A stretch of DNA of 51,549 nucleotides from DATCSE01 sp036568605 (GCA_036568605.1 DATCSE010000038.1:1-51549); one strand, 5' to 3'. Numbered from the stretch's first letter, positions 40,851-49,166 are shown. Notes: generated by a model from the letters alone, not told the origin. Made by a program: numbers and translations.

Positions 40851-41267
40851 ATGACCCAGCCCTACACCGGCGGATGCGCGTGCGGCGCGATCCGCTACGC
40901 CACCCGGCACGCCCCCATCTTCCAAAACCACTGCCAGTGCCGCGATTGCCAGCGGCGCAGCGGCACCGGGCATGGGTCCTGGCTGACCTTTCCGGCGCGA
41001 GCCGAGATGGCAATCACCGGTGAGGCGACGCATTGGGAGGTCGCCAGCGACAGCGGCAACGTGAAGATCCACGCCTTCTGCCCGGTTTGCGGGACGCCGG
41101 TCTACCTGCGCTTCGCCGCGATGCCGGAGCTGATCGCCGTCCCCGCGGCCAGCCTGGACGAGCCGAGCCGCTTCGCGCCGCAGGTGCTCACCTACAGCGT
41201 CCGTGCGCTGGCATGGGACGCCATCGACCCATCATTGCAGACCTTCGAGCGTATGCCGTCCGTCTGA
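40851..41267 (+). CDS. GFA/CENP-V-family zinc protein
   Basis: 138 residues of the glutathione-dependent formaldehyde-activating (Gfa/CENP-V) family. Cysteine pattern: GGCACGAIRY, NHCQCRDCQRRSG and HAFCPVCGTPVYLR, enough to bind two zinc ions. Members make S-hydroxymethylglutathione or related adducts, but most are uncharacterised. It begins 16 bases after the AHSA1 gene and is probably the third gene of the ArsR-controlled operon. Confidence 0.92.
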   Translation: MTQPYTGGCACGAIRYATRHAPIFQNHCQCRDCQRRSGTGHGSWLTFPARAEMAITGEATHWEVASDSGNVKIHAFCPVCGTPVYLRFAAMPELIAVPAASLDEPSRFAPQVLTYSVRALAWDAIDPSLQTFERMPSV

Positions 41268-41402
41268 CCTGCGCCGCGGCCTGGTTTGGCGAGGGCCGGT
41301 CGGGTGCAGCGTGGGCGTGTCGAAATCGGCCGGCCTCGCTCGTCGTGGAGATGAGACGACGACCGCCGTCCATGCCCCATCTCCCAACCCAGGAGTCCTC
41401 CC

Positions 41403-42071
41403 ATGAGAAAGCTCATCGCCACCACCATGGTCTCCCTCGACGGCGTCCTGCAGGCGCCGGGCGGCCCCGACGAAGATCCCACCGGCGGATTCGCCTTCGG
41501 CGGCTGGTCGTTTCCCTACTGGGACGACGCCCCGGGCCGCGACATGAGGGGCCTGGACGGCAAGGACCGCGAGCTCCTGCTCGGCCGCAGGACCTACGAG
41601 ATCTTCGAGGCCTACTGGCCGTACCAGCCGGCCGACAGCCCGATTGCGAAGACGCTCAACGCGGCGCGCAAGCACGTGGCCTCGCGCACGCTGAAGTCGG
41701 TCGGCTGGAACAACTCGACGCTGCTGGGCGGCGACGTCGTCGCGGCGGTCGCCGCGCTCAAGCTCGAGGACGGGCTCGATCTGCAGATCATCGGCAGCGG
41801 CAACCTGATCCAGACGTTACAGGCAGCATCGCTGATCGACGAGTACAACGTATGGACCTTCCCGATCGTGCTCGGGCGCGGCAAGCGGCTGTTCGAAGCC
41901 GGGGCCAAGGGCGGCGCGCTGCGGCTCGTCGCGACGCAGACCTCGGCCACCGGTGTCGTGATGAGCACGTACGTGCCGGCCGGCGAGATCCCGTCCGGAT
42001 CGTTCGTGCAGGGCGAGCCTGGCGCGAAGGAACTCGAGAGGCGCGCGAAGCTGGCCCGCGAGACGGGTTGA
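41403..42071 (+). CDS. RibD C-terminal/dihydrofolate-reductase-like protein
   Basis: 222-residue NADPH-binding reductase of the RibD_C family. MRKLIATTMVSLDGVLQAPG, ELLLGRRTYEIFEAYWP and LQIIGSGNLIQTLQAASLID, then EYNVWTFPIVLGRGKRLFEA are the conserved parts. CCAGGAGTCC gives a ribosome-binding site. It lies 135 bases after the GFA gene, with no recognisable terminator between, so it may or may not belong to the same transcript. True substrate unknown. Confidence 0.92.
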   Translation: MRKLIATTMVSLDGVLQAPGGPDEDPTGGFAFGGWSFPYWDDAPGRDMRGLDGKDRELLLGRRTYEIFEAYWPYQPADSPIAKTLNAARKHVASRTLKSVGWNNSTLLGGDVVAAVAALKLEDGLDLQIIGSGNLIQTLQAASLIDEYNVWTFPIVLGRGKRLFEAGAKGGALRLVATQTSATGVVMSTYVPAGEIPSGSFVQGEPGAKELERRAKLARETG

Positions 42072-42120
42072 CGGCGTGCCCGTGTCGCGCGCTTCGCCTC
42101 TCGATGGAGTACAAGCTCAC

Positions 42121-42399
42121 GTGGCCACGGTCCTCGACAAACAACTCAAGCGGCAAGTCACCGTCGATGGCGTGGAGTACACCGTCGCCCTCGATCCCGA
42201 TGGCTTTCGGTTGACCGGCAAAGGCAAGAGACGGCCTCAAGTCGAACTGCGCTGGCGCGATCTGTTGAGCGGCGACGCCGCCATGGCCGTCGCCCTGAAC
42301 GCTTCTCTGTCGACGAAGCGGCCGCCCGCCGCCAAGCCGGTGACCGAACCGCCGCCCGATCGAGCGCGCCAGCGTGCGCCCAAGAAACCGCCGCGCTAG
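42121..42399 (+). CDS. Hypothetical basic protein
   Basis: About 92 residues from a GTG at 42121 (ATVLDKQLKRQVTVDGVEYT); a GTG at 42076 would add 15 residues. The core VEYTVALDPDGFRLTGKGKR, RPQVELRWRDLLSGDAAMAV looks like a small beta-plus-helix domain; the tail is Pro/Lys/Arg-rich (RARQRAPKKPPR). No family recognised. Codon use is typical of the window. It follows the reductase gene closely. Confidence 0.65.
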   Translation: MATVLDKQLKRQVTVDGVEYTVALDPDGFRLTGKGKRRPQVELRWRDLLSGDAAMAVALNASLSTKRPPAAKPVTEPPPDRARQRAPKKPPR

Positions 42400-42435
42400 C
42401 CCGCGTTGCCCACCGATACCCCGACACACTCGCCC

Positions 42436-42993
42436 ATGCCGTTGCCAACCCCGACGCTGCACACCGCTCGCCTGCTGTTGCGACCGTGCACGCAAGCCGA
42501 CACGGACGCCCTCTTCCTGCTGCACACCAACCCGCGCGTTCTGCGCTACTGGGACTCACCGCCCTGGAAGGAACGCGCGCGAGCGGAGCGCTTCATCGCG
42601 TCTTGCCGGCAACTCGAGCAGGAAGGCAGCGGCGCGCGGCTGGCCATCGAGCGTGCCGCCGATCGCACGTTCATCGGCTGGTGCTGCCTGGTCAAATGGA
42701 ATGCCGACTATCGCAGCGCGACGATGGGCTACTGCCTCGACGATGCGGCCTGGGGCCAAGGCTTTGCCACCGAAGCCGCAGGCGCCTTGTTGCAGTGGGG
42801 CTTCGACACGCTGGACCTGAACCGGGTTCAGGCCGAGACCGACACCCGCAACACCGCTTCGAGCCGCGTGCTGGAAAAGCTCCGCTTCGTCCGCGAGGGC
42901 ACGCTGCGCGAAGACTGCATCGTCGATGGCGAGGTATCGGACTCCTGGGTGTACGGGCTTCTGCGGCGGGAATGGGCGCCGCAGTCGCCCTGA
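42436..42993 (+). CDS. GNAT acetyltransferase (RimJ/RimL family)
   Basis: 185 residues from the ATG at 42436. TLHTARLLLRPCTQADTDAL is the RimJ/RimL N-terminus; FIGWCCLVKWNADYRSATMG, YCLDDAAWGQGFATEAAGAL contains the acetyl-CoA-binding WGQGFATEA loop, and ETDTRNTASSRVLEKLRFVR and EGTLREDCIVDGEVSDSWVY complete the fold. Unlike the paralogue at 28019 the acetyl-CoA loop is canonical. It converges on the NAD(P)-binding gene with a 3-base gap. Confidence 0.93.
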   Translation: MPLPTPTLHTARLLLRPCTQADTDALFLLHTNPRVLRYWDSPPWKERARAERFIASCRQLEQEGSGARLAIERAADRTFIGWCCLVKWNADYRSATMGYCLDDAAWGQGFATEAAGALLQWGFDTLDLNRVQAETDTRNTASSRVLEKLRFVREGTLREDCIVDGEVSDSWVYGLLRREWAPQSP

Positions 42994-42996
42994 TCG

Positions 42997-43752
42997 TCAC
43001 GACGCCTTGCGCTGCTGCGCGAGCCAGCTCTCGAAGCGCACCGCGCCGATGCGCGCACCGCTGGCCGGCACCAGCGACTGGTCGTCGACCTCGACACCGA
43101 AGTACAGGGCCTTCGGATCGGACACCACTCGTCGCGGGTCGCCCACGGCTTCGAGATAGCGCCGCACGATCGTCGCCATCGGCAGTCGCTCCGGCCCCGC
43201 GACCTCGACCGTGCCGTTCACCGGTGCAGCCAGCGCCGCATCCGCGACGGCGGCCACCACGTCGTCCGACGAGATCGGCTGCATCAACGCATCGGAGAGA
43301 TGGATCGCATCGCCCTTCGCCCCCGACTGCGCGATCGCGCCCGTGAACTCGAAGAACTGGGTGGCGTGGACGATGGTGTAGGGAATGCCGGATGCCTTGA
43401 TCAACCGCTCCTGCGCCATCTTGCCGCGAAAGTAGCCGCTGCCTTGCAGCCGCTCGGTGCCCACCACCGACAGCGCCACGTGGTGCTGCACGTCGGCGGC
43501 CTGCTCGGCCGCGAGCAAATTGCGGCCCGAGGTCTCGAAGAATTCGAGCACCGCCTTGTCCTCGAACGAGGGCGAGTTGGCGACGTCGACCACGACGCGG
43601 GCACCGGCCAGCGCTTCGCGCAGGCCTTCGCCGGTGATCGTGTTGACGCCGGTGCTGGGGGAGGCGGCGACGACGTCGTGGCCGCGGTGGCGCAAGGTGT
43701 TGACGAGCTTCGAGCCGATCAGGCCGGAGCCTCCGATGACAACGATCTTCAT
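42997..43752 (-). CDS. NmrA-like NAD(P)H-binding (atypical SDR) protein
   Basis: 251 residues. Rossmann motif MKIVVIGGSGLIGSKLVNTL; ARVVVDVANSPSFEDKAVLE, HHVALSVVGTERLQGSGYFR and GKMAQERLIKASGIPYTIVH (with the YFRGK motif) mark an atypical SDR close to NmrA/azoreductase-like proteins. A truncated cupin gene lies directly upstream on the same strand, so an intact cupin-SDR operon probably existed earlier. Confidence 0.93.
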   Translation of the reverse strand: MKIVVIGGSGLIGSKLVNTLRHRGHDVVAASPSTGVNTITGEGLREALAGARVVVDVANSPSFEDKAVLEFFETSGRNLLAAEQAADVQHHVALSVVGTERLQGSGYFRGKMAQERLIKASGIPYTIVHATQFFEFTGAIAQSGAKGDAIHLSDALMQPISSDDVVAAVADAALAAPVNGTVEVAGPERLPMATIVRRYLEAVGDPRRVVSDPKALYFGVEVDDQSLVPASGARIGAVRFESWLAQQRKAS

Positions 43753-43769
43753 CGCAATCTCCTTCTTCG

Positions 43770-43930
43770 TCAGCGAACAGGCGCGACCGGTTTAAGGATA
43801 GGCGCTCCCTTGTCCTTCACAAGGAAGACGACGAACTTCGCAGGCTGGGTGCTGCTCGCGTTGCGCCCGACGACATGCACGTCGTCGGGCCCTTCGTAGA
43901 AGGTCTGGCCCGGCGTGAGCGTCACGGCCG
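43770..43930 (-). pseudogene. Truncated cupin-domain gene (3' remnant)
   Basis: The frame on the minus strand reads VTLTPGQTFYEGPDDVHVVG, RNASSTQPAKFVVFLVKDKG, which fits the second half of a small cupin with its PxxxH-type metal motif region. No cupin N-terminal half precedes it: upstream of about 43930 the frame turns into unrelated sequence that overlaps the endonuclease/phosphatase gene on the other strand. The NmrA-like gene starts 17 bases after its stop. Best read as the leftover of an operon partner. Confidence 0.65.
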
Positions 43931-43972
43931 CGCACAAGAAAAAGCGGAGCGCGATTGCGGCAAACTCGCCTG

Positions 43973-44671
43973 ATGCGCATCGTCGCCTGGAACTGCTGCC
44001 GCGGCCCATTCGAGAAGAAGCTGGCGGCGCTGGCGCAACTGGCGCCCGACGTGGCCATCATCAGCGAGGCGCTGGCACCCACCAGGGAGACGGACCAGTT
44101 GCGCTGGTTCCCTTCCAACGCCTCGCGCCTCGGCATCCAGGTGCGCGCATTCAACGGCCATCGCCTGAAGCGCCTGAGGATCGTGCCCGAGCTTCCGCAC
44201 TGCGTGGTCCCGCTGCGCGTCACGGGCGGCCTCGTCGACTTCAATCTCCTGGCGGTGTGGACCTGGCCCGCGCCGAGCTACACCCAGGCCTTCCTGAACG
44301 GCCTCAGGGCCTACGCGAAGCTGCTGGGACGCGGCCCGACCGTCGTCGCCGGCGACTTCAACGGCAACCCGGTGTTCGACAAGCCCACGGCGCGGGTGAA
44401 GTGGTGGAGCCAGGGCTTCGGGCTGCTGCATGACGCCGGCCTCGTCAGCGCGTACCACTGTTTTCACGATGTCGCGTACGGCCGCGAGCCGCACGCCACC
44501 CACCATTTCCTGCGCAAGCCCGATCGGCCCTTCCACATCGACTTCTGCTTCGTGCCCGCGGCCTGGGCCGACGCCAGGCTCGACGTGCACCTGCCCGCGG
44601 CAGCCGAGTGGCAAGCCTTGAGCGACCACTTTCCGCTGGTCGTCGATACGCTGGCCCCCGGCGTTGCGTGA
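43973..44671 (+). CDS. Endonuclease/exonuclease/phosphatase-family protein
   Basis: 232 residues of the EEP superfamily. MRIVAWNCCRGPFEKKLAAL with the metal-binding Asn, DVAIISEAL with the catalytic Glu, TVVAGDFNGNPVFDK with the Asp-Asn pair and ALSDHFPLVVD with the general-base His are all present, so it should be active. Substrate could be DNA, RNA or a phospho-ester. Its 5' end overlaps the point where the cupin gene on the other strand is broken. Confidence 0.9.
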   Translation: MRIVAWNCCRGPFEKKLAALAQLAPDVAIISEALAPTRETDQLRWFPSNASRLGIQVRAFNGHRLKRLRIVPELPHCVVPLRVTGGLVDFNLLAVWTWPAPSYTQAFLNGLRAYAKLLGRGPTVVAGDFNGNPVFDKPTARVKWWSQGFGLLHDAGLVSAYHCFHDVAYGREPHATHHFLRKPDRPFHIDFCFVPAAWADARLDVHLPAAAEWQALSDHFPLVVDTLAPGVA

Positions 44672-44690
44672 ACCGCCGCGCGCGTGTTGC

Positions 44691-45473
44691 TCAAGCAGGA
44701 GCCGCCGCCTGTCGGGCGGCGCGCCCTTGCAGCCAGTGCACCAGGGCGAGCAGCAGGACAGACGCGACGATCAGCAGCGTGGCGACCGCGGTGATCGTCG
44801 GGCTGATCGACTCACGCACGCCGCTCCACATCTGGCGTGGCAAGGTGCGCTGCTCGGATCCCGCGAGGAAGAGCGCGACCACCACCTCGTCGAACGACGT
44901 GATGAACGCGAACAACGCACCCGAGGCGACGCCCGGCGAGATCACCGGCAGCATGACGCGAAAGAACGCGCGCACCGGGCTCGCACCGAGGCTCGCGGCA
45001 GCGCGCATCAGGTTGTGGTCGAAGCCCGACAGCGTGGCCATCACCGTGATCACGACGAAGGGTGCGCCCAGCGCCGTGTGCGCGATCACCAGACCGGTCA
45101 GCGTGTTCGCCAGGCCCACGCGCGCGAAGCAGTAGTAGATGCCCACCGCGCTGACGATCACCGGAATGATCATCGGCGAAATCAGGAGCGCCATGATGCT
45201 GGCACGCCAGGGGCAATCGCGGCGCGACAGGCCCAGCGCCGCGAGCGTGCCCAGCACCGTGGACGCGAGCGTCGCGAAGAACGCCACGATGAGGCTGTTG
45301 CGCAGCGCGAGCTGCCACACGTCGGAGTGGATGAACTCGCGGTACCACTGCAGCGACAGCCCCGGCATCGGGTAGGTGAAGAACGGCTCGGCGTTGAACG
45401 ACAGCGGCACGATCGCGACGATCGGCGCCACGAGAAACAGCATCACGGCGATGCCGAAGGCACGCAGCAGCAT
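44691..45473 (-). CDS. ABC transporter permease, PotC-like
   Basis: 260-residue inner-membrane permease with six membrane helices. IGIYYCFARVGLANTLTG-type sequence and the coupling EAA motif AAASLGASPVRAFFRVMLPV (residues ~170-190) are intact. LPRQMWSGVRESISPTITAV is typical of polyamine-type permeases. The start at 45473 follows the stop of the other permease by 5 bases. Last gene of the importer operon. Confidence 0.94.
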   Translation of the reverse strand: MLLRAFGIAVMLFLVAPIVAIVPLSFNAEPFFTYPMPGLSLQWYREFIHSDVWQLALRNSLIVAFFATLASTVLGTLAALGLSRRDCPWRASIMALLISPMIIPVIVSAVGIYYCFARVGLANTLTGLVIAHTALGAPFVVITVMATLSGFDHNLMRAAASLGASPVRAFFRVMLPVISPGVASGALFAFITSFDEVVVALFLAGSEQRTLPRQMWSGVRESISPTITAVATLLIVASVLLLALVHWLQGRAARQAAAPA

Positions 45474-45478
45474 GGTCG

Positions 45479-46759
45479 TCACCCCATTCGCAGCTTGTCG
45501 ATGCCCACCAGGCGGTGGTACAGCGCATACAGCACGAGCACCAGCGCCAGCAGCGTGGCGCTCAGCGCGGCGGCCATGCCCCAATTGGTGACCTGGCTCG
45601 CGAAGTACGCGATGAAGTAGCTCAGCATCTGGTCCTGCGGGCCGCCCACCAGCGCCGGCGTGATGTAGTAGCCGAGCGCGAGGATGAACACCAGCAGCGC
45701 CCCGGCGCTGACGCCGGGCAGGCTCAGCGGCAGGTACACGCGCAGGAAGGCCGACACCGGCGGCGCGCCCAGCGACGCCGCCGCGCGCATGTAGTTGGGC
45801 GGGATGCTCTTCATCACGCTGTAGATCGGCAGCACCATGAAGGGCAGCAGGATGTGCGTCATCGCGATCAGCACGCCGATGCGGTTGTGGATCAGCTCCA
45901 GCGGATGCTGCGGATCGACGAGCCCGAGCCAGCCCAGCACGCTGTTGACCACGCCGCCGCTCTGCAGCACGACCACCCAGGCCGTCGTGCGCACCAGCAG
46001 CGAGGTCCAGAACGGCAGCAGCACCATCAGCAGCAGCAGGCGTGCGGTGCGCGCCGGCGCCGTCGCGATCCAGTACGCGAGCGGATAGCCCAGCAGCAGG
46101 CAGATCAGCGTCACCGACAGGCTGATCGCGAAGGTGCGCAGGATCACGTCGCGGTAGATCGCGTTGTCGTCCTGCGCGGTCGCGATGTCGCCGTGCGCGT
46201 CGCGCCGCAGGTCGACCGACGCGAGCAGGTAGAAGTCGGTGGCCGTCGGCAGCGCGCGGCGGATCACGCTCCAGGTGACCGGCTCGCCCCAGCGCTCGTC
46301 GATCTCCTTCAGGCGCTGCAGCCCCGTGCCCGCCGGCACCGGCTCGCGGTTCACCTCGCGTGCCGTCTTCAGCACCATCGAGCGCAGGCCCGACTGGTAG
46401 TAGTTCAGTCGCTTCGCGACCTCGGCCACGCCCTCGCGCGGGCTGTCGCGCAGGTCGGCGACCAGCGCATCGCCGAGCGCGGCGCTCGGTGCGTTGTCCG
46501 CGGTCCAGGCCTTCATCGCCCGCGCGGTCGCCGGCAACATGGCGGAGACCTCGCGGTTGTCGACGGCGCGCGTGAGCAGCATGCCGATCGGCACGACGAA
46601 CACGAGCAGCAGGAACAGCAGCAGCGGCGCGATCAGCGCGATCGCCTTCCAGCGGCTCACGCGCTGCAGCCGCGCGATCTGGCGGCGCAGCACGGCGCGA
46701 TCGCCGTCGCTCGTGTCGGACACCGCGTGCGCGGTGTCCGTGGCCAGGGCCAGGCTCAT
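45479..46759 (-). CDS. ABC transporter permease, PotB-like, with large periplasmic insertion
   Basis: 426 residues, about 140 longer than typical PotB (~285). Membrane segment 1 (ALIAPLLLFLLLVFVVPIGM, residues ~41-60) is followed by a ~140-residue region (LRDSPREGVAEVAKRLNYYQ, EIDERWGEPVTWSVIRRALP) that should lie in the periplasm before helix 2. The rest is standard, with the EAA loop AAASLGAPPVSAFLRVYLPL. The ATG is 3 bases after repeat B2, which supplies GAGGGG. Possibly the insertion interacts with the binding protein. Confidence 0.93.
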   Translation of the reverse strand: MSLALATDTAHAVSDTSDGDRAVLRRQIARLQRVSRWKAIALIAPLLLFLLLVFVVPIGMLLTRAVDNREVSAMLPATARAMKAWTADNAPSAALGDALVADLRDSPREGVAEVAKRLNYYQSGLRSMVLKTAREVNREPVPAGTGLQRLKEIDERWGEPVTWSVIRRALPTATDFYLLASVDLRRDAHGDIATAQDDNAIYRDVILRTFAISLSVTLICLLLGYPLAYWIATAPARTARLLLLMVLLPFWTSLLVRTTAWVVVLQSGGVVNSVLGWLGLVDPQHPLELIHNRIGVLIAMTHILLPFMVLPIYSVMKSIPPNYMRAAASLGAPPVSAFLRVYLPLSLPGVSAGALLVFILALGYYITPALVGGPQDQMLSYFIAYFASQVTNWGMAAALSATLLALVLVLYALYHRLVGIDKLRMG

Positions 46760-46762
46760 GAC

Positions 46763-46871
46763 AGCCCCTCGTCCGATGAGTACATCGGCCGATCCCCCGA
46801 GGGGATGCGGGCCGCATGGGCCACGAAGTGGGCCACTTCGTGGCCCATGGGAGCGGCCCGGCGCTCGGCCC
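46763..46871. repeat. Palindromic repeat family B copy 2, with palindromic insert
   Basis: On the minus strand it begins GGGCCGAGCGCCGGGCCGCTC and ends CGAGGGGCT three bases before the permease ATG, matching copy 1 at 18096. Relative to copy 1 it carries an extra block, 46815-46849, in which CATGGGCCACGAAGTG and its exact complement CACTTCGTGGCCCATG flank a 3-base loop; GGGCCGC/GCGGCCC arms (46809-46815, 46853-46859) extend the stem. It separates the binding-protein gene from the permease genes. Confidence 0.88.
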
Positions 46872-46922
46872 TCGGAAGCAAGGTCGACACAGGGTGTCCC
46901 ATGGCAATCGCCTAGCGGTGGA

Positions 46923-47978
46923 TCAACGCGCGAGCCACTTGTTGAAGCGCTCGGTGAGCTCTTCTTCGTGGTCCGCCCAGAACTGCGGCGACACGACGAA
47001 GGCCGTCTTCACGTTCGCCGGCGCGTTCGGCAGGTCGGCCTGGATCGCGGCCGGCACCTTGTTCATCGCGGCCTTCAGCGTCGGGCCGTACGAGATGTAC
47101 TGCGACTGCATGGCCATCACGTCGGGCTTGGCGCTGAAGGCGACGAACTGCTGCGCCAGCGCCAGGTTCTTCGAGCCCTTGGGAATGGCCCACAGGTTGA
47201 AGTCCAGGCCCTGGCCGTCCCACACGATCTTGAAGTGCTTGCCGCTGTTCTTCACCGCGTCGTAGATGCGGCCGTTCCAGGCGGTGGTCATCACGACCTC
47301 GCCGTCGGCGAGCAGCTGCGGCGGCTGCGCGCCCGCGGTCCACCACACCTTCACGTAGGGGCGCAGCTGCTCGAGCTTGTTGAACGCGCGGTCGGCGCCG
47401 GCCTTGGTGCCGAGCACCTTGTAGACGTCCTTGGGCGCGACGCCGTCGGCGATCAGCGCGAACTCCAGCGTCGTCTTCGGCGACTTGCGCAACGCGCGCG
47501 GGCCGGGAAACTTCTTCACGTCCCACAGGTCGGCCATGGTCTGCGGGCCGCCCTGCGGGAACTTGTCGACGTTGTAGGCGTAGATCGTGCCGAAGACGAT
47601 GGTGCCCAGCGCGCAGTCGTAGGCGGCGCCGTCGATGAACTTGTCCTTGCCGCCGAGCTTGCTGTAGTCGATCTTCTCGAGCCAGCCTTCGTCGCAGCCC
47701 TGCAGCGCATGGCTGGGCTCGACGTCCACCACGTCCCAGGTCACCTGCTTGGTCTCGACCATGCCCTTGATCTTGGCGACCGAGCCGTCCCACTCGTCCT
47801 GCAGCACCTTGGTGCCGGTGGCCTTGGCGAAGGGCTCCATGTAGGTCTTCTCCTGGCTCTTGGTGTAGGCGCCGCCCCAGGATGTGACGGTCAGCGTGGA
47901 CTGCGCGAGCGCAGGCGCCGCGATCGATGTCGCAGCGATCACCATGACGGCCTGGAGGGCGAGGGACTTGCGGTTCAT
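46923..47978 (-). CDS. ABC transporter substrate-binding protein, PotD-like
   Basis: 351-residue periplasmic binding protein. Signal peptide MNRKSLALQAVMVIAATSIA ending APALAQ. TLTVTSWGGAYTKSQEKTYM, EPFAKATGTKVLQDEWDGS and GTIVFGTIYAYNVDKFPQGG are typical of the polyamine/opine-type (SBP_bac_8) branch. GEVVMTTAWNGRIYDAVKNS contains the substrate-site region. Second gene of the importer operon; followed by the B2 hairpin, which would protect its mRNA. Confidence 0.94.
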   Translation of the reverse strand: MNRKSLALQAVMVIAATSIAAPALAQSTLTVTSWGGAYTKSQEKTYMEPFAKATGTKVLQDEWDGSVAKIKGMVETKQVTWDVVDVEPSHALQGCDEGWLEKIDYSKLGGKDKFIDGAAYDCALGTIVFGTIYAYNVDKFPQGGPQTMADLWDVKKFPGPRALRKSPKTTLEFALIADGVAPKDVYKVLGTKAGADRAFNKLEQLRPYVKVWWTAGAQPPQLLADGEVVMTTAWNGRIYDAVKNSGKHFKIVWDGQGLDFNLWAIPKGSKNLALAQQFVAFSAKPDVMAMQSQYISYGPTLKAAMNKVPAAIQADLPNAPANVKTAFVVSPQFWADHEEELTERFNKWLAR

Positions 47979-48027
47979 GAACGACTCCTGCAGGGAAGTG
48001 AGGGAAGAGAACGAGGGCCAGGACGCG

Positions 48028-49125
48028 TCACTGCAGCGGCAGTGCGCGGCAACGGTCGGCCTCCCAGCCGACGGTGACCTGCATGCCGGCCGCGAGCCGC
48101 GGCAGCGGCGCATCGTGAGGCAGCTTCACGAGGAACTCGGGTGCGCCGCAGGCGTGCAGGCTGAGCCGCGTGTGGTCGCCGTGGTAGACGAGGTCGGCCA
48201 CGCGGGCGGACACGGCATTGAGGCGATCGCTGGCCTCCTGCCCGTCCGGCAGCAGGCGCACCTTCTCGGGCCGCAGCGACAGCGCCGCTTCCCGCCCGAC
48301 GGCCAGGCCGGGGCCGCTGCGCGCCTTCACCACCGTGCCATCGCCGCAGCGCAGCGTGCAGTGCTCGTCGCCCAGGTCGTGCACGCTGCCGCGCACCGTG
48401 TTGTTCTCGCCGATGAACTGCGCGACGAACAGGTTGGCCGGCGATTCGTAGAGCTCGTCGGGCGGCGCGAGCTGCTGCATCACGCCCTGATCGAACACGC
48501 CGACGCGGTCGGACATCGTCAGCGCCTCGGACTGGTCGTGCGTGACATAGACGACGTTGATGCCCAGGCGCCGGTGCAGCGCCTTGATCTCGAGCTGCAT
48601 GTGCTCGCGCAGCTGCTTGTCCAGCGCGCCCAGCGGCTCGTCCATCAGCACCAGCTTGGGCTCGAACACCATCGCACGCGCCAACGCGACGCGCTGCTGC
48701 TGACCGCCCGAGAGCTGCGCCGGGCGCCGCTGTTCCAGGCCGCCCAGGCGCACCATGTCGACCGCGCGCTTCACGCGAGCCTGGATGTCCGAGCTGCCCA
48801 TGCCGCGCATGCGCAGCGGGAACGCGACGTTGTCCGCGACGCTCATGTGCGGGAACAGCGCGTAGTTCTGGAACACCACGCCGATGTTGCGGTGGTGCGC
48901 CGGCACCTGGTCGATGCGCCGGCCGTCCAGGTGGATCTCGCCGGCACTCGGCGCCTCGAAGCCGGCGAGCATCATCAGGCTCGTGGTCTTGCCCGAGCCG
49001 GACGGCCCCAGCAGCGTGAGGAACTCGCCTTGCGGCACGCTCAGGTCCAGCGAGCGCACCACGTAGCTGTTGCCGTCGTAGGACTTGCGGACCGAGTCGA
49101 AGCGGATGAATTCGGCGGCGCTCAT
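48028..49125 (-). CDS. ABC transporter ATP-binding protein, PotA-like
   Basis: 365 residues. Walker A GPSGSGKT (residues 40-47, Lys46), Q-loop VFQNYALFP, signature LSGGQQQR (138-145), Walker B LVLMDEP and switch VTHDQSEAL are all intact. The C-terminal TOBE domain (ALSLRPEKVRLLPDGQEASD) follows. First gene of the leftward importer operon; divergent from the MocR regulator, whose candidate operator lies in the 205-base gap. Confidence 0.96.
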   Translation of the reverse strand: MSAAEFIRFDSVRKSYDGNSYVVRSLDLSVPQGEFLTLLGPSGSGKTTSLMMLAGFEAPSAGEIHLDGRRIDQVPAHHRNIGVVFQNYALFPHMSVADNVAFPLRMRGMGSSDIQARVKRAVDMVRLGGLEQRRPAQLSGGQQQRVALARAMVFEPKLVLMDEPLGALDKQLREHMQLEIKALHRRLGINVVYVTHDQSEALTMSDRVGVFDQGVMQQLAPPDELYESPANLFVAQFIGENNTVRGSVHDLGDEHCTLRCGDGTVVKARSGPGLAVGREAALSLRPEKVRLLPDGQEASDRLNAVSARVADLVYHGDHTRLSLHACGAPEFLVKLPHDAPLPRLAAGMQVTVGWEADRCRALPLQ

Positions 49126-49166
49126 GACTTCCCTTCAGCGACGAGAGACGGTTGGCGTGCCACTAC

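Noticed and set aside
46760..46907. Extension of the PotC-like/PotB-like frames upstream to 46907
   Set aside because: The extension reads through repeat B2 and gives Arg/Pro-rich sequence; the ATG at 46759 has a well-placed GAGGGG.
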